Shown piece by piece: positions 46,701-58,510 of a stretch of 64,000 nt of DNA. The notes below the pieces were generated by a model. That model searched no databases and was not told where the DNA came from. It worked only from the letters and a program-made list of their open reading frames with translations. The stretch is from Siderastrea radians. Taxonomy: Eukaryota; Cnidaria; Anthozoa; Scleractinia; Rhizangiidae. The position numbers and the translations under genes were made by a program. Positions within the stretch are counted from its first letter, which is position 1. Every line of letters starts with the position of its first letter. The stretch covers positions 23,436,733 through 23,500,732 of the forward strand of contig OZ024895.1 in assembly GCA_964017195.1 (NCBI GenBank), read 5' to 3'.

Positions 46701-49457
46701 GTCTTGGCACAGCCCACTCAAAGATGGGCGGCCCTACTTTTGTCAATGAAAAAGTGGTTCACAAACTCGAAAAAAGATAATGTAGTGCTGAACTTTGAAA
46801 CAAAAGTGGGACAGACTATTTCTATAGGCATTTAAATTGATTCTTACAAATATCCAATCTGAGATCATTGACAAAAGCACCATTATTTCCACTCGAAGAT
46901 GGACAAACGGTCTTGGCACAGCCTACTCAAAGATGGGCCGCCCTACTTCTGTCAATGAAAAAGTAGTTCACATACTCGAAAAAATAATATAGTGCTGAAC
47001 TTAGAAACAAAAGAGCAACGGAGACTATTACTTTATGCATTTAAATTGATTCTTACAAATATCCAATCTGAGATCATTGACAAAAGCACCATTATTTCCA
47101 CTCGAAGATGGACAAACGGTCTTGGCACAGCCCACTCAAAGATGGGCAGCCCTACTTTTGTCAATGAAAAAGTGGTTCACGAACTCGGAAAAAAAAATAA
47201 TGTAGTGTTAAACTTTGAAACAAAAGAGTAACGGAGACTATTACTATATGCATTTAAATTGATTCTTACAAATATCCAATCTGAGCTCATTGACAAAAGC
47301 ACCATTATTTCCACTCGAAGATGGACAAACGGTCTTGCCACAGCCCACTCAAAGATGGGCAGCCCTACTTTTGTCAATGAAAAAGTGGTTCACGAACTCG
47401 GAAAAAAAAATAATGTAGTGTTAAACTTTGAAACAAAAGAGTAACGGAGACTATTACTATATGCATTTAAATTGATTCTTACAAATATCCAATCTGAGAT
47501 CATTGACAAAAGCACCATTATTTCCACTCGAAGATGGACAAACGGTCTTGGCACAGCCCACTCAAAGATGGGCAGCCCTACTTTTGTCAATGAAAAAGTG
47601 GTTCACAAAATCGAAAAAAAATAACGTAGTGCTGAAGTTTGAAAGCAAAATGCGAAAGACTATCACTATAGGTATTTAAATTGATTCTTACAAATTTCCA
47701 ATCTGAGATCATAGACAAAAGCACCATTATTTCCACTCGAAGATGGACAAACGGTCTTGGCACAGCCCACTCAAAGATGGGCGGCCCTACTTTTTTCAAT
47801 GAAAAAGTGGTTCACAAACTCGAAAAAAAATAACGTAGTGCTGAACTTTGAAATAAAAGTGCGAAAGACTATAACTATAGGCATTTAAATTGATTCTTAC
47901 AAATATCCAATCTGAGATCATTGACAAAAGCACCATTATTTCCACTTGAAGATGGACAAACGGTCTTGGCACAGCCCACTCAAAGATGGGCCGCCCTACT
48001 TCTGTCAATGAAAAAGTAGTTCATATACTCGAAAAAATAATATAGTGCTGAACTTTGAAACAAAAGAGCAACGGAGACTATTACTTTATGCATTTAAATT
48101 GATTCTTACAAATATCCAATCTGAGCTCATTGACAAAAGCACCATTATTTCCACTCGAAGATGGACAAACGGTCTTGGCACACTATTTCTAAGGCATTTA
48201 AATTGATTCTTACAAATATCCAATCTGAGCTCATTGACAAAAGCACCATTATTTCCACTCGAAGATGGACAAACGGTCTTGGCACAGCCCACTCAAAGAT
48301 GGGCGGCCCTACTTTTTTCAATGAAAAAGTGGTTCACAAACTCGAAAAAAAATAATGTAGTGCTGAACTTTGAAATAAAAGTGCGAAAGACTATAACTAT
48401 AGGCATTTAAATTGATTCTTACAAATATCCAATCTGAGATCATTGACAAAAGCACCATTATTTCCACTTGAAGATGGACAAACGGTCTTGGCACAGCCCA
48501 CTCAAAGATGGGCCGCCCTACTTCTGTCAATGAAAAAGTAGTTCACATACTCGAAAAAATAATATAGTGCTGAACTTTGAAACAAAAGAGCAACGGAGAC
48601 TATTACTTTATGCATTTAAATTGATTCTTACAAATATCCAATCTGAGCTCATTGACAAAAGCACCATTATTTCCACTCGAAGATGGACAAACGGTCTTGG
48701 CACACTATTTCTATAGGCATTTAAATTGATTCTTACAAATATCCAATCTGAGCTCATTGACAAAAGCACCATTATTTTCACTCGAAGATGGACAAACAGT
48801 CTTGGCACAGCCCACTCAAAGATGGGCGGCCCTACTTTTGTCAATGAAAAAGTGGTTCACAAACTCGAAAAAAAATGATGTAGTGCTGAACTTTGAAATA
48901 AAAGTGCAAAAGACTATCACTATAGGCATTTAAATTGATTCTTACAAATATCCAATCTGAGATCATTGACAAAAGCACCATTATTTCCACTCGAAGATGG
49001 ACAAACGGTCTTGGCACAGCCCACTCAAAGATGGGCCGCCCTACTTCTGTCAATGAAAAAGTAGTTCACATACTCGAAAAAATAATATAGTGCTGAACTT
49101 TGAAACAAAAGAGCAACTGAGACTATTACTTTATGCATTTAAATTGATTCTTACAAATATCCAATCTGAGATCATTGACAAAAGCACCATTATTTCCCCT
49201 CGAAGATGGACAAACGGTCCTTGCACAGCCCACTCAAAGATGGGCAGCCCTACTTTTGTCAATGAAAAAGTGGTTCACGAACTCGGAAAAAAAAATAATG
49301 TAGTGCTAAACTTTGAAACAAAAGAGTAACGGAGACTATTTCTATATGCATTTAAATTGATTCTTACAAATATCCAATCTGAGCTCATTGACAAAAGCAC
49401 CATTATTTCCACTCGAAGATGGACAAACGGTCTTGGCACAGCCCACTCAAAGATGGG
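43789..49457. repeat. ~209-bp satellite array, left block, with higher-order structure
   Basis: About 27 monomers. The typical monomer contains atttaaattgattcttacaa, ccaatctgag, cattgacaaaagcaccatta, agcccactcaaagatgggc and a tract of 6-9 A. Successive monomers repeat every 209 bp (for example 44858, 45067, 45276), with some variants of about 197-225 bp. Diagnostic variants recur at multiples of 840 bp: tccacttgaag at 45421, 46261 and 47941, and caaatttcca at 45171, 46011 and 47691. That indicates a four-monomer higher-order unit. Truncated monomers fusing ggcaca to ctatttct occur at 48181 and 48703, 522 bp apart. Open frames on both strands are periodic by-products. Confidence 0.95.
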
Positions 49458-49613
49458 TGTGATGTATTCGCCTCGTTCAAGAGGCAACCTCGTTTTCACG
49501 TACCACGTGCTCGCGTAGTCAGCCATGTGAGTTCTAGTTGAATAAATATTGTTTGGTTCGTTTAGCTGTTCCTTTACCTGTTTTACGATACGTTAACGTC
49601 CAAATACGCCACA
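49458..49613 (+). repeat. 5' LTR of the Ty3/Gypsy element
   Basis: Same 156 bases as the 3' LTR. It contains acgtaccacgtgctcgcg, with a CACGTG E-box-type palindrome, and aataaa-like sequence (gaataaatattg) that may serve polyadenylation. Confidence 0.93.
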
Positions 49614-49739
49614 GTGGCGACGAGGAAAACTGGAAAACGGCCAGTCAACGACGGAAAGCGGAAATTTATCGACGAATACAGCTGTTGAGCGAACGACGAC
49701 CAGTCAAGCGCCTGAAACACGAAACGAAACGAGCGCTTA

Positions 49740-52700
49740 ATGGCGGGCAGACCACCGTTCGATGGCTTCAACCCAGACTCGGAAGATATTGAAAGCTACC
49801 TCGAGCGTTTGCAAGAATATTTCATTGCTTACGATATTAAGAGCGAGACGGAAACTGCTGAAAAACGAAGAGCGATTCTTCTAACATCCATTGGCAGTAA
49901 TGTTTATCGAGTGTTGAAAGATTTATCCTACCCGGACGCCCCAAACACTATGACTTTTGACCAACTATCAACGCTACTTCGCAGTCATTACAAGCCTACT
50001 CGCTTAAAAGTCGCGGAAAGATACAGGTTCCATTCTGCTAGCCAGCGACCGGGGCAATCCATTATCGACTTTGTCAGAGAGTTAAAACGCCTTGCGGGAA
50101 CATGTGAATTCACAAACGAACAGTTGAACGATAGTCTACGTGATCGCTTTATCTGTGGTCTTCGTTCGGAGCAAATTAAACGGAAGCTACTGTCGACAAA
50201 CTTCACATTTCAGGAGGCAGTGGATACTGCAATTGCCCAAGAAACAGCGCAAAAAGATGTCCGTGACCTTGGTTCGAATTCTCCGAGCGAGAATCCGGCG
50301 AGCGTAAACAAGGTCAAACGCGACAATTTGTCGTCACGCAATCGCACTTCAGCGCCGGGTCGACGTCACGACAAAAATGACAAACAAACCCAGCCAACGG
50401 GGGTTAAGCAACGATGTTTTCGCTGTGGGTTAACCAACCATTCTTCGGACAACTGCAAATACAAGGATTCAGAGTGTTTTCGGTGTCATAAAACGGGTCA
50501 CTTGCAGTCTGAGTGTCGCAACACGAAGTCACCGCGCCAGAAGGCGGAGAGAAAACAACATGTCCGTCACGCTGATCAGGATTCAGAAGCAGAAGTGTCG
50601 GAGGAAACCGAAGGTGAATTTTTCGGCTCGATTTTCAGTTTTGATGGCGTACACCATACTGAGTCACGGAACTCAGGAATTTCGGCTCCTGCAGTCAAAG
50701 TTCCTGTACGAATTGAAGATGTTGAATTTCAGATGGAAGTGGACACCGGAGCAGCCGCATCTATCCTCAGCTATGCAGATTACGAACGGTATTTCAAATA
50801 CCTGGCACTAAGGCCGGTGGAAAGATCGTTTCACGCCTATGCGGGCACACCGCTGGACATTGCAGGACAGATCCTGGTTGATGTAGAGCACAACGACCAA
50901 CACGTAACGCTACCTTTACTTGTTGTGCGTGCGGAGCGATACGCCCCTCCATTGTTCGGAAGATCCTGGATGACAAAAATTCGCCTCGACTGGAGAAATC
51001 TCTTTTCACCTCCAAACGGTCAGTTCACGGTTAAGCAGAATGAGGATGTACGGATCGAGCGCCTCAAGGAACAGTACGCTGAGATATTCAAGCCTGAGCT
51101 AGGAACTGTTAAGGGTGTCACGGCAAAACCTCACCTGAAAGAAAATGCAACGCCAGTATTTCAACGCGCACGCCCAGTACCCTACGCACTACGTTCTGCC
51201 GTTGAGGAGGAACTTAAGCGCATGGAAAGCGAGGGTGTTCTCAAGCCTGTAGAAGTGAGCGATTGGGCTACACCTATTGTTTGTGTTCCCAAGACGGACG
51301 GATCAGTGCGTATTTGTGGTGATTATAAAGGCACGGTTAATCCAGCAGTCCAGACAGAGCAGTTCCCCATTCCGACATTGGAGGAGATGCGGGGAAAGGT
51401 GTCAGCATGGAAGAAATTCACGAAAATTGATCTGAGAAGTGCATATCAGCAACTGGTCTTGGACGAGGAGTCACAAAAACTGTGTACGATCAACACCCAC
51501 AAAGGTCTTTTCCGATATACACGTTTGCCATTCGGAATTTCATCCAGTCCAGCTATTTGGCAGCGCTTTATTGAGCAAGTGCTTGCGGGACTTGACGGAA
51601 CATGCGTGATCATGGATGATCTGCTGGTGGGAGGCACTGACGACGATGAGCATCTGAAGAATTTAGAAGCGGTTTTCAAACAATTCCTTAAGTTTGGTTT
51701 GAGAGTCAAACTTCCGAAGTGCATGTTCATGGCACCATCCGTGATATACTTCGGATTGCGTTTCTCAGAAAGGGGACTTCAACCAACCGATGAAAAGGTT
51801 AAGGCCATAAAAGAGGCCCCCACTCCTCGAAACGTGACGGAATTACGCTCCTTCCTTGGAATGTTAGCAGCACTGACTAATTTCATTCCAAAGCTGTCAA
51901 CCCTCGCTCACCCCCTGTACGAGCTTCTGGGAAACAAAGCGTGGAATTGGACGCCAAAGTGCGAACAAGCCTTCAGTAACGTGAAACTAGCGCTATCTTC
52001 AGAGACTGTGCTTGCGCATTACAACCCCAGCCTTCCAGTGGAGTTATCAGTGGACGCCTCACCATACGGATTGGGTGCTGTCATCATGCACGTGTATCCC
52101 AATGGCACACGACGCCCTATTGCCTATGCGTCACGAACACTGAATGAACACGAGAAACGCTATGGTCAAATTGATAAGGAAGCATTGGCTATTATGTTCG
52201 GGCTAAAGCGGTTTCATTTATACCTGTATGGTCGACACTTTACAATTCTGACGGACCACAAGCCTCTAGAGCGAATCTTTGGCCCCAAGACAGCCATCCC
52301 TTCCTTTGCAGCCATGCGTCTACAACGTTGGGCTATCATTCTGTCAGCATTTGACTACAGCATCAGATTTATTCCTTCAAAGGAAAACGCAGTTGCTGAC
52401 GCATTATCACGATTACCCCTGCCATCAACGCTAAGTGGCGAGAATGCTATCTTCAAGGTTGAAGAACGACTGATAGACTCGCTACCCATCACGCATAAGG
52501 AGATAAGTCACGCAACGCGAGTAGACCCTGTCCTATCAAAGGTGTTGGAATTTAACAGGCACGGGTGGCCACAACATGTTGAAGATCTACGCCTGAAACC
52601 CTTTTTCAATCGTCGATTTGAATTGTCAGTTGAGCAAGATTGTCTATTATGGAGGTTACGAGTTATCATCCCTACCCGCTATCAGGAAGATATGCTGGAA

Positions 52701-52997
52701 GAATTGCACACGGGTCACCCAGGCATTGTCCGGATGAAAGAGTTAGCACGCAGTTACCTATGGTGGCCGAATGTTGATCTAGAAATTGAGCAAACTGTGA
52801 GAAACTGTGCTAGTTGTCAGCAGGTTAGGAAACCACCAGCTGTAGAACCACTAGCGCCGTGGATGTGGCCGAGTAATCCCTGGCATCGAGTTCATGTCGA
52901 TTACGCCGAAGATGAAAACGGGCATTATCTCATTATCGTTGATGCACATTCCCGCTGGCCAGAGATTTTCTTTATGGCAACGAAACACGTCAGCTAA
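49740..52997 (+). pseudogene. Ty3/Gypsy gag-pol frame up to the integrase core
   Basis: A 1,085-codon frame from the ATG at 49740. Gag capsid-like helices occupy residues ~1-190, and two CCHC knuckles (CFRCGLTNHSSDNC, CFRCHKTGHLQSEC) lie at ~226-262. The protease has VDTGAA at ~334. RT motifs include RICGDYKGTVNP, KIDLRSAYQQL, LPFGISSSPAIWQ and a catalytic IMDDLL near 624. RNase H has LSVDASPYGLGAV near 771 and DHKPL. The integrase H2C2 zinc module starts at HTGHPGI near 990, with the first catalytic Asp in HVDYAED near 1051. Gag and pol share one frame, as in some Ty3/Gypsy lineages. The frame stops at 52995-52997 because of a one-base shift; the rest of the integrase follows in another frame. 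Confidence 0.9.
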
Positions 52998-53889
52998 GGC
53001 AACGATCACCATCTTACGAGAATTGTTTGCGAAATACGGGTTGCCAGTTCACTGTGTTAGCGACAATGGTCCGCAATTTCGCAGTGAAGAATTCGCACAT
53101 TTCTTAAAGATGAACGGTGTTAAACACATACGAGTAGCTCCCTATCATGCGGCAAGCAACGGTTTAGCCGAACGGATGGTTCAGTCCTTCAAGAACCACA
53201 TGAAGACCTGCAAGGGCAGCAAGCTGTCGGTTCAGCAACGTATTGGCAACTTCTTGCTGACATACCGGTCAACCAAGCATCCTACCACTGGAAGAACCCC
53301 AGCTAGTCTGTTCCTCGGACGTGAGTTGCGAACGCGGTTAACTCTTCTTCGTCCAAGTACGGGGGAGAAGGTCATGGATTCGCAGGCAAAACAGAAAGCA
53401 GCACACGATGTGCACGTTAAATTTAGAGAGTTCTACCCAGGTGACAGAATTTTAGTAAAAGATCTTAGGAGAGAGAACACGTGGTGGCAAGGTTCTGTAG
53501 CGGAGCGTAGCGGACCGAAATCGTACGTGGTAGTGCTTGACGATGGGCGAGTTTGGAAACGACACCTGGATCACATAAGACGAGATAGTATGGACAGCGC
53601 GGTTCCTCAGCCAAACGTCACAATGGAACCACAGGACAGTGCTTTGGATCATCGTTCACACGTCCCTCTTGGTACAGATGTTCCATTACCACCACAAGTA
53701 CCATCAGACATCCCAGTTATGGATCCAGCGCAGTTGGGTACTCAAGTACCATCTGAAAAGGAAGAATCTGTTCCTGTTGCGGAGAAGTCGCCTACAGTCG
53801 ATACCCGAACCTCCGAAGTGGGCCAGACTCCACTTCGTCGGTCTAGTAGAGTGCGCAAGGCGCCGGACAGATTAATTGATACAGTATGA
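52992..53889 (+). pseudogene. Ty3/Gypsy integrase C-terminal part, shifted frame
   Basis: Continues the integrase with the second catalytic Asp in VSDNGPQF and the Glu in NGLAERMVQSFK. A GPY-like SH3 segment follows (FYPGDRILVKDL), then a Pro/Ser-rich tail ending LRRSSRVRKAPDRLIDTV, a motif common at the end of Ty3/Gypsy polyproteins. The ATG at 52894 in this frame is probably incidental. Confidence 0.88.
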
Positions 53890-54098
53890 AAATTGGAACA
53901 CTGAACGTTACATTTGTTTTATTTCAGTTGCATATAAGAGCTGCCAGGAAATGAGTTTGAACTGCCAAATCTAGTCACTGACTTACTGTTACTAAGGTTT
54001 TCAGTCTCCGTGTAGTTATAGTTTACTAGACACTGGAGCCAAGTTTCAGATCCCGTTGTTCACATTAGTTTTTTGGGTATCACCTAGAAAGGGGGAGA

Positions 54099-54254
54099 TG
54101 TGATGTATTCGCCTCGTTCAAGAGGCAACCTCGTTTTCACGTACCACGTGCTCGCGTAGTCAGCCATGTGAGTTCTAGTTGAATAAATATTGTTTGGTTC
54201 GTTTAGCTGTTCCTTTACCTGTTTTACGATACGTTAACGTCCAAATACGCCACA
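54099..54254 (+). repeat. 3' LTR of the Ty3/Gypsy element
   Basis: Directly preceded by the polypurine tract and followed by ATGGG, the target duplicate. Confidence 0.93.
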
Positions 54255-56125
54255 ATGGGCAGCCCTACTTTTGTCAATGAAAAAGTGGTTCACAAAATCG
54301 AAAAGAAATAACGTAGTGCTGAAGTTTGAAAGCAAAGTGCGAAAGACTATCACTATAGGTATTTAAATTGATTCTTACAAATTTCCAATCTGAGATCATA
54401 GACAAAAGCACCATTATTTCCACTCGAAGATGGACAAACGGTCTTGGCACAGCCCACTCAAAAATGGGCGGCCCTACTTTTGTCAATGAAAAAGTGGTTC
54501 ACAAACTCGAAAAAAAATGATGTAGTGCTGAACTTTGAAATAAAAGTGCAAAAGACTATCACTAAAGGCATTTAAATTGATTCTTACAAATATCCAATCT
54601 GAGATCATTGACAAAAGCACCATTATTTCCACTCGAAGATGGACAAACGGTCTTGGCACAGCCCACTCAAAGATGGGCAGCCCTACTTTTGTCAATGAAA
54701 AAGTGGTTCACGAACTCGGAAAAAAAAATAATGTAGTGCTAAACTTTGAAACAAAAGAGTAACGGAGACTATTACTATATGCATTTAAATTGATTCTTAC
54801 AAATATCCAATCTGAGCTCATTGACAAAAGCACCATTATTTCCACTCGAAGATGGGCAAACGGTCTTGGCACAGCCCACTCAAAGATGGGCGGCCCTACT
54901 TTTGTCAATGAAAAAGTGGTTCACAAACTCGAAAAAAAATGATGTAGTGCTGAACTTTGAAATAAAAGTGCGAAAGACTATCACTATAGGCATTTAAATT
55001 GATTCTTACAAATATCCAATCTGAGATCATTGACAAAAGCACCATTATTTCCACTCGAAGATGGGCAAACGGTCTTGGCACAGCCCACTCAAAGATGGGC
55101 GGCCCTACTTTTGTCAATGAAAAAGTGGTTCACAAACTCGAAAAAAAATGATGTAGTGCTGAACTTTGAAATAAAAGTGCGAAAGACTATCACTATAGGC
55201 ATTTAAATTGATTCTTACAAATATCCAATCTGAGATCATTGACAAAAGCACCATTATTTCCACTCGAAGATGGACAAACGGTCTTGGCACAGCCCACTCA
55301 AAGATGGGCCGCCCTACTTCTGTCAATGAAAAAGTAGTTCACATACTCGAAAAAATAATATAGTGCTGAACTTTGAAACAAAAGAGCAACGGAGACTATT
55401 ACTTTATGCATTTAAATTGATTCTTACAAATATCCAATCTGAGCTCATTGACAAAAGCACCATTATTTCCACTCGAAGATGGACAAACGGTCTTGGCACA
55501 GCCCACTCAAAGATGGGCGGCCCTACTTTTGTCAATGAAAAAGTGGTTCACAAACTCGAAAAAAAATGTGGTGCTGAACTTTGAAACAAAAGTGCGACAG
55601 ACTATCAGTATAGACATTTAAATTGATTCTTACAAATATCCAATCTGAGATCATTGACAAAAGCACCATTATTTCCACTCGAAGATGGACAAACGGTCTT
55701 GGCACAGCCCACTCAAAGATGGGCGATCCTACTTTTGTCAATGAAAAAGTGGTCCACAAACTCGAAAAAAAATAATGTAGTGCTGAACTTTGAAACAAAC
55801 GTGCGACAGACACTATCACTATATGCATTTAAATTGATTCTTACAAATATCCAATCTGAGATCATTGACAAATGTGTCATTATTTCCACTGAAAGATGGA
55901 CAGTCTTGGCGCAGCCCACTCAAAGATGGGCATCCCTACTTTTGTCAATGGAAGAGTAGATCGTATACTCAAAAAAGTAGTTCGTATATGCATAAAAAAC
56001 TTCAATATAGTGGTGAACTTTGAAACTAAAGAGCAAAGGAGACTATTACTATATGAATTTAAAATCATTCGTACAAATATCCAACCTGAGTTCATTGACA
56101 AAAGCGCCATTATATCCACTCATTC
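54255..56125. repeat. ~209-bp satellite array, right block
   Basis: About nine monomers continue the array after the retrotransposon. The caaatttcca variant recurs at 54378. Monomers from about 55700 rightwards become divergent (for example gatgggcgatcc, aaatgtgtcatt) and the array fades by 56125, as expected at an array edge. Confidence 0.93.
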
Positions 56126-57343
56126 ATGTGCTCGACCTTAGTGGCAGTCCACTAGCCAAAGACTTACAAGTCAAAATTGGGTTTCGTCTACATTGCAGGA
56201 ATAATCGAGAACCAGAGTGGTGTTTGACAAGGACAGGTGTTCAAACGATAATAAATAATTTGGGACTTGGCTACCAGGTCATGTCTAAATTGTCTACCAA
56301 ATTTTATTATTATTTTTAGTAGCCCATGGATCACGTGAATAAACCATTAAGGTTGAGCACTAGATACCTGTGTCAATTAACACTGTTCAGTTGCTGAGAC
56401 ATTTAAGGCCAGCATACACGAGGGGATTAGTCTCATGGACTTTTTTCAGGGAGCAGTCCCCTCGTGAGTGCCTACCTTTATGTCATGTACTAAATTTACA
56501 AAGTGTATGGTGGATCATGGCAGCTTTCTCCCATCTTCTATCTGCAAAATACATTTTGTAGATACAAAAAAAAAATTACAAAGCCTGGTGGATATTCATA
56601 CATAAAAACATAAAACGTGGCCAAAAAAGCTAGAGTTCCCTCAACAATGGATGTCTCTGAGGTGCACAAATTATCTTCCCAGTGGTTAAGTGCACATTAT
56701 TGGCCGGAGAATACAGGACACCCTGGAAGATTATGAATGGATATGGTGTTTTTTTCCTCTCTGTCACTTATTTGGGACTGGTTTCTTCCTGTTGAAGAAA
56801 CAATCAAGAACGTAAGAACAAAAACAATAATAAAAATAAAGTAAAACAATTAACAAATTAATTTAAATAACATCTTGTGATCTTGGATGCTTATGTAAAG
56901 ATGGACACTTATGATTGTGGATACTTTCGGGAAGACGAAACATTTGATGTTCATGAAGCATCTTCACTACAAGAGTTTGGCAAAAAAAAAACATGAAGTT
57001 CTCGCCATGACATTAAAAGCAACGACAAGAACAACAGCAGAAAAACAAGTACATCTGGGGACTAGAATAGAAGCTGCATGAAACTGTGTTTTCGGTTGGA
57101 CTGTTTGCATCCTCATTTCTGCAGTCTGCATTGTATTCAGTTGAAACTCTTAGCAAATATTTTACAAGGAACAATCTTCATTAAATGACTACTATGAAAA
57201 GTTAGTAAGAACTGTCCCCTTCCAGAATAGCTTATCTCTGAATTTGACTGCTTAATGCTAATAGTTGATCTTCAAGTTCATGTACTTACTGTTACACATT
57301 TGTGAAGAGTGAATGAGCATACACGTAACCAATATACACTTAC
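56126..57343. other. No recognisable gene
   Basis: Short frames only. An inverted pair cacgagggga ... tcccctcgtg at about 56416-56468 marks another small decayed repeat. Confidence 0.45.
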
Positions 57344-57435
57344 CGAGATAAACTCCACAAATTCCTTGTGTTTGCATGTTACAGCCTTTGCCGATAGCAG
57401 TGGCAATATTTCTATTGTCACCTCAGCTTTTTCTC
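57344..57435 (-). CDS. Isolated putative exon of an unknown gene
   Basis: Read on the minus strand, a good acceptor (tttgtttcag) precedes 57435 and a consensus donor (gtaagt) follows 57344. One frame is fully open between them and reads EKAEVTIEILPLLSAKAV followed by TCKHKEFVEFIS. I do not recognise the protein. No neighbouring exon was identified, so this may be a remnant or part of a gene with long introns. Confidence 0.35.
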
Positions 57436-57660
57436 CTGAAACAAAGAACGGCAGTAGTTAGTGGCGGGTTATGTGTCTCTTAGATTTGTTTTGTCCTTTT
57501 TTGCTATCTTTTTATTCTTTTGTCTCAGCTGGTCATTGATTATAAAGTTACCATATAAAACAACTGGAATCAAGACAAATTTGCAGTTCATTTTGCAACC
57601 ACTTTATAGGCAGTTTAAAGAAAAAACATGGCAGCAATAGCATGCAGCAGCATTAAATTA

Positions 57661-58007
57661 AATGTGTAAACACGATAATTAAAAACAAAGCCTTAACCCA
57701 TATTCAATCGGTGCGAACGTGATCACTCGCACTGGTACAGCAGCTTGAAGATCTAACAAAAAAGCTGTCACTTGCAAACTGTACCAAGCATAAAGATCTT
57801 ACATTATGGAAATATATGTTAGAGTACAAACATGATACACTGTAATTCAAAGCAATTAAAGGCAAAACCCATAATCAATCAGTGTGAATGTGGTCACTCA
57901 CAATCAATGATACAGCAGCTTGAAGATCTGACAAAAAATGCATCACTCGCAAACTGTGCCAAGCGTAAAGATTTCGCATTATGAAATTAATGTGTAAACA
58001 TGATAAT
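57661..58007. repeat. Two tandem copies of a ~171-bp repeat
   Basis: aacccatattcaatcggtgc at 57695 recurs as aacccataatcaatcagtgt at 57866. Both are followed by acagcagcttgaagatct and a cattatg end. The flank aatgtgtaaacacgataatt (57661) recurs as aatgtgtaaacatgataatt near 57988. Confidence 0.65.
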
Positions 58008-58240
58008 TCAAAACAAAGAAAATATATTTGAATTTTGATCGAAAGGTGCGGGCCCTCATAAATGAGAGTCCTGAAGGAGGGGGGGGGGGGGGTCAAGAAA
58101 GGCGTTATCTAAGGAGAGGCGTTAAGGCTTCGTAGAAAATCTTCCCGAAAGCAATATTTGAGAATAAATTCTTCGAATTACGCCTGAATGATAGAGGGTA
58201 CCCAGCTAGTGTTGTTAAAAAACACCTCCCAGAAGTAAAA

Positions 58241-58510
58241 TTCTTCATCAGGCGATGAGGTCGATTGTTTACGTGTCAATAGAGATAGTGGAATCGAAAT
58301 TCCTGAAGCTTGGATACCTACGATCAGAAAGCACAACAGCCGACCAACCACAAAGCGGACCTGTGAGGGAACAACATCGAAGAGTCTGAATAATAATGAG
58401 GATCGAAATGCACCAATAGCAGCGAACCATCATGCTACAAATAGCGACACGTAAACAATCGACATCATCGCCTGATGAAGACTAGCAGTATTGCAGTCAA
58501 AACGTCGCGA
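58241..58510 (+). mobile_element. Penelope-like element 3' fragment with fold-back ends
   Basis: A 37-base arm at 58241-58277 is the reverse complement of 58446-58482 (gacacgtaaacaatcgac and following) with about two mismatches. Between them, 58275-58454 is open and encodes NRDSGIEIPEAWIPTIRKHN ... ANHHATNSDT and a stop. This resembles the end of GIY-YIG-containing ORFs of Penelope-like elements. A hammerhead-like core follows the stop. The upstream part of the ORF is replaced by the inverted arm, so this is a truncated copy. Confidence 0.5.
58472..58506 (+). ncRNA. Hammerhead ribozyme-like core, mutated
   Basis: CTGATGA at 58472-58478 is followed by a stem II candidate (gact-a-gca, loop gtat, tgc-agtc) and then AAAAC-GTC where a hammerhead needs GAAAC. 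The single G-to-A change fits CpG decay. The position just after an ORF end matches known hammerheads of Penelope-like elements. Stem I/III pairing could not be fixed by eye, so cleavage activity is unlikely. Confidence 0.45.

Larger units (their letters stand above)
49458..54254 (+). mobile_element. Ty3/Gypsy LTR retrotransposon, recent insertion into the satellite
   Basis: The LTRs at 49458-49613 and 54099-54254 are 156 bp each, start TGTGATG, end CGCCACA, and appear identical by eye. The target duplication ATGGG is at 49453-49457 and 54255-54259, and the flanks rejoin into an ordinary satellite monomer. A TGG-initial primer-binding-like site (tggcgacgagg) starts at 49615. The polypurine tract aaagggggaga precedes the 3' LTR. 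The domain order gag, zinc knuckles, protease, RT, RNase H, integrase is Ty3/Gypsy. A single frame break within the integrase is the only visible lesion. Confidence 0.95.

Noticed and set aside
44203..48844. Many ~61-79 codon frames in the satellite as a gene family
   Set aside because: They recur with the 209-bp period in both strands and vary like non-coding repeats; no splice or start context supports translation.
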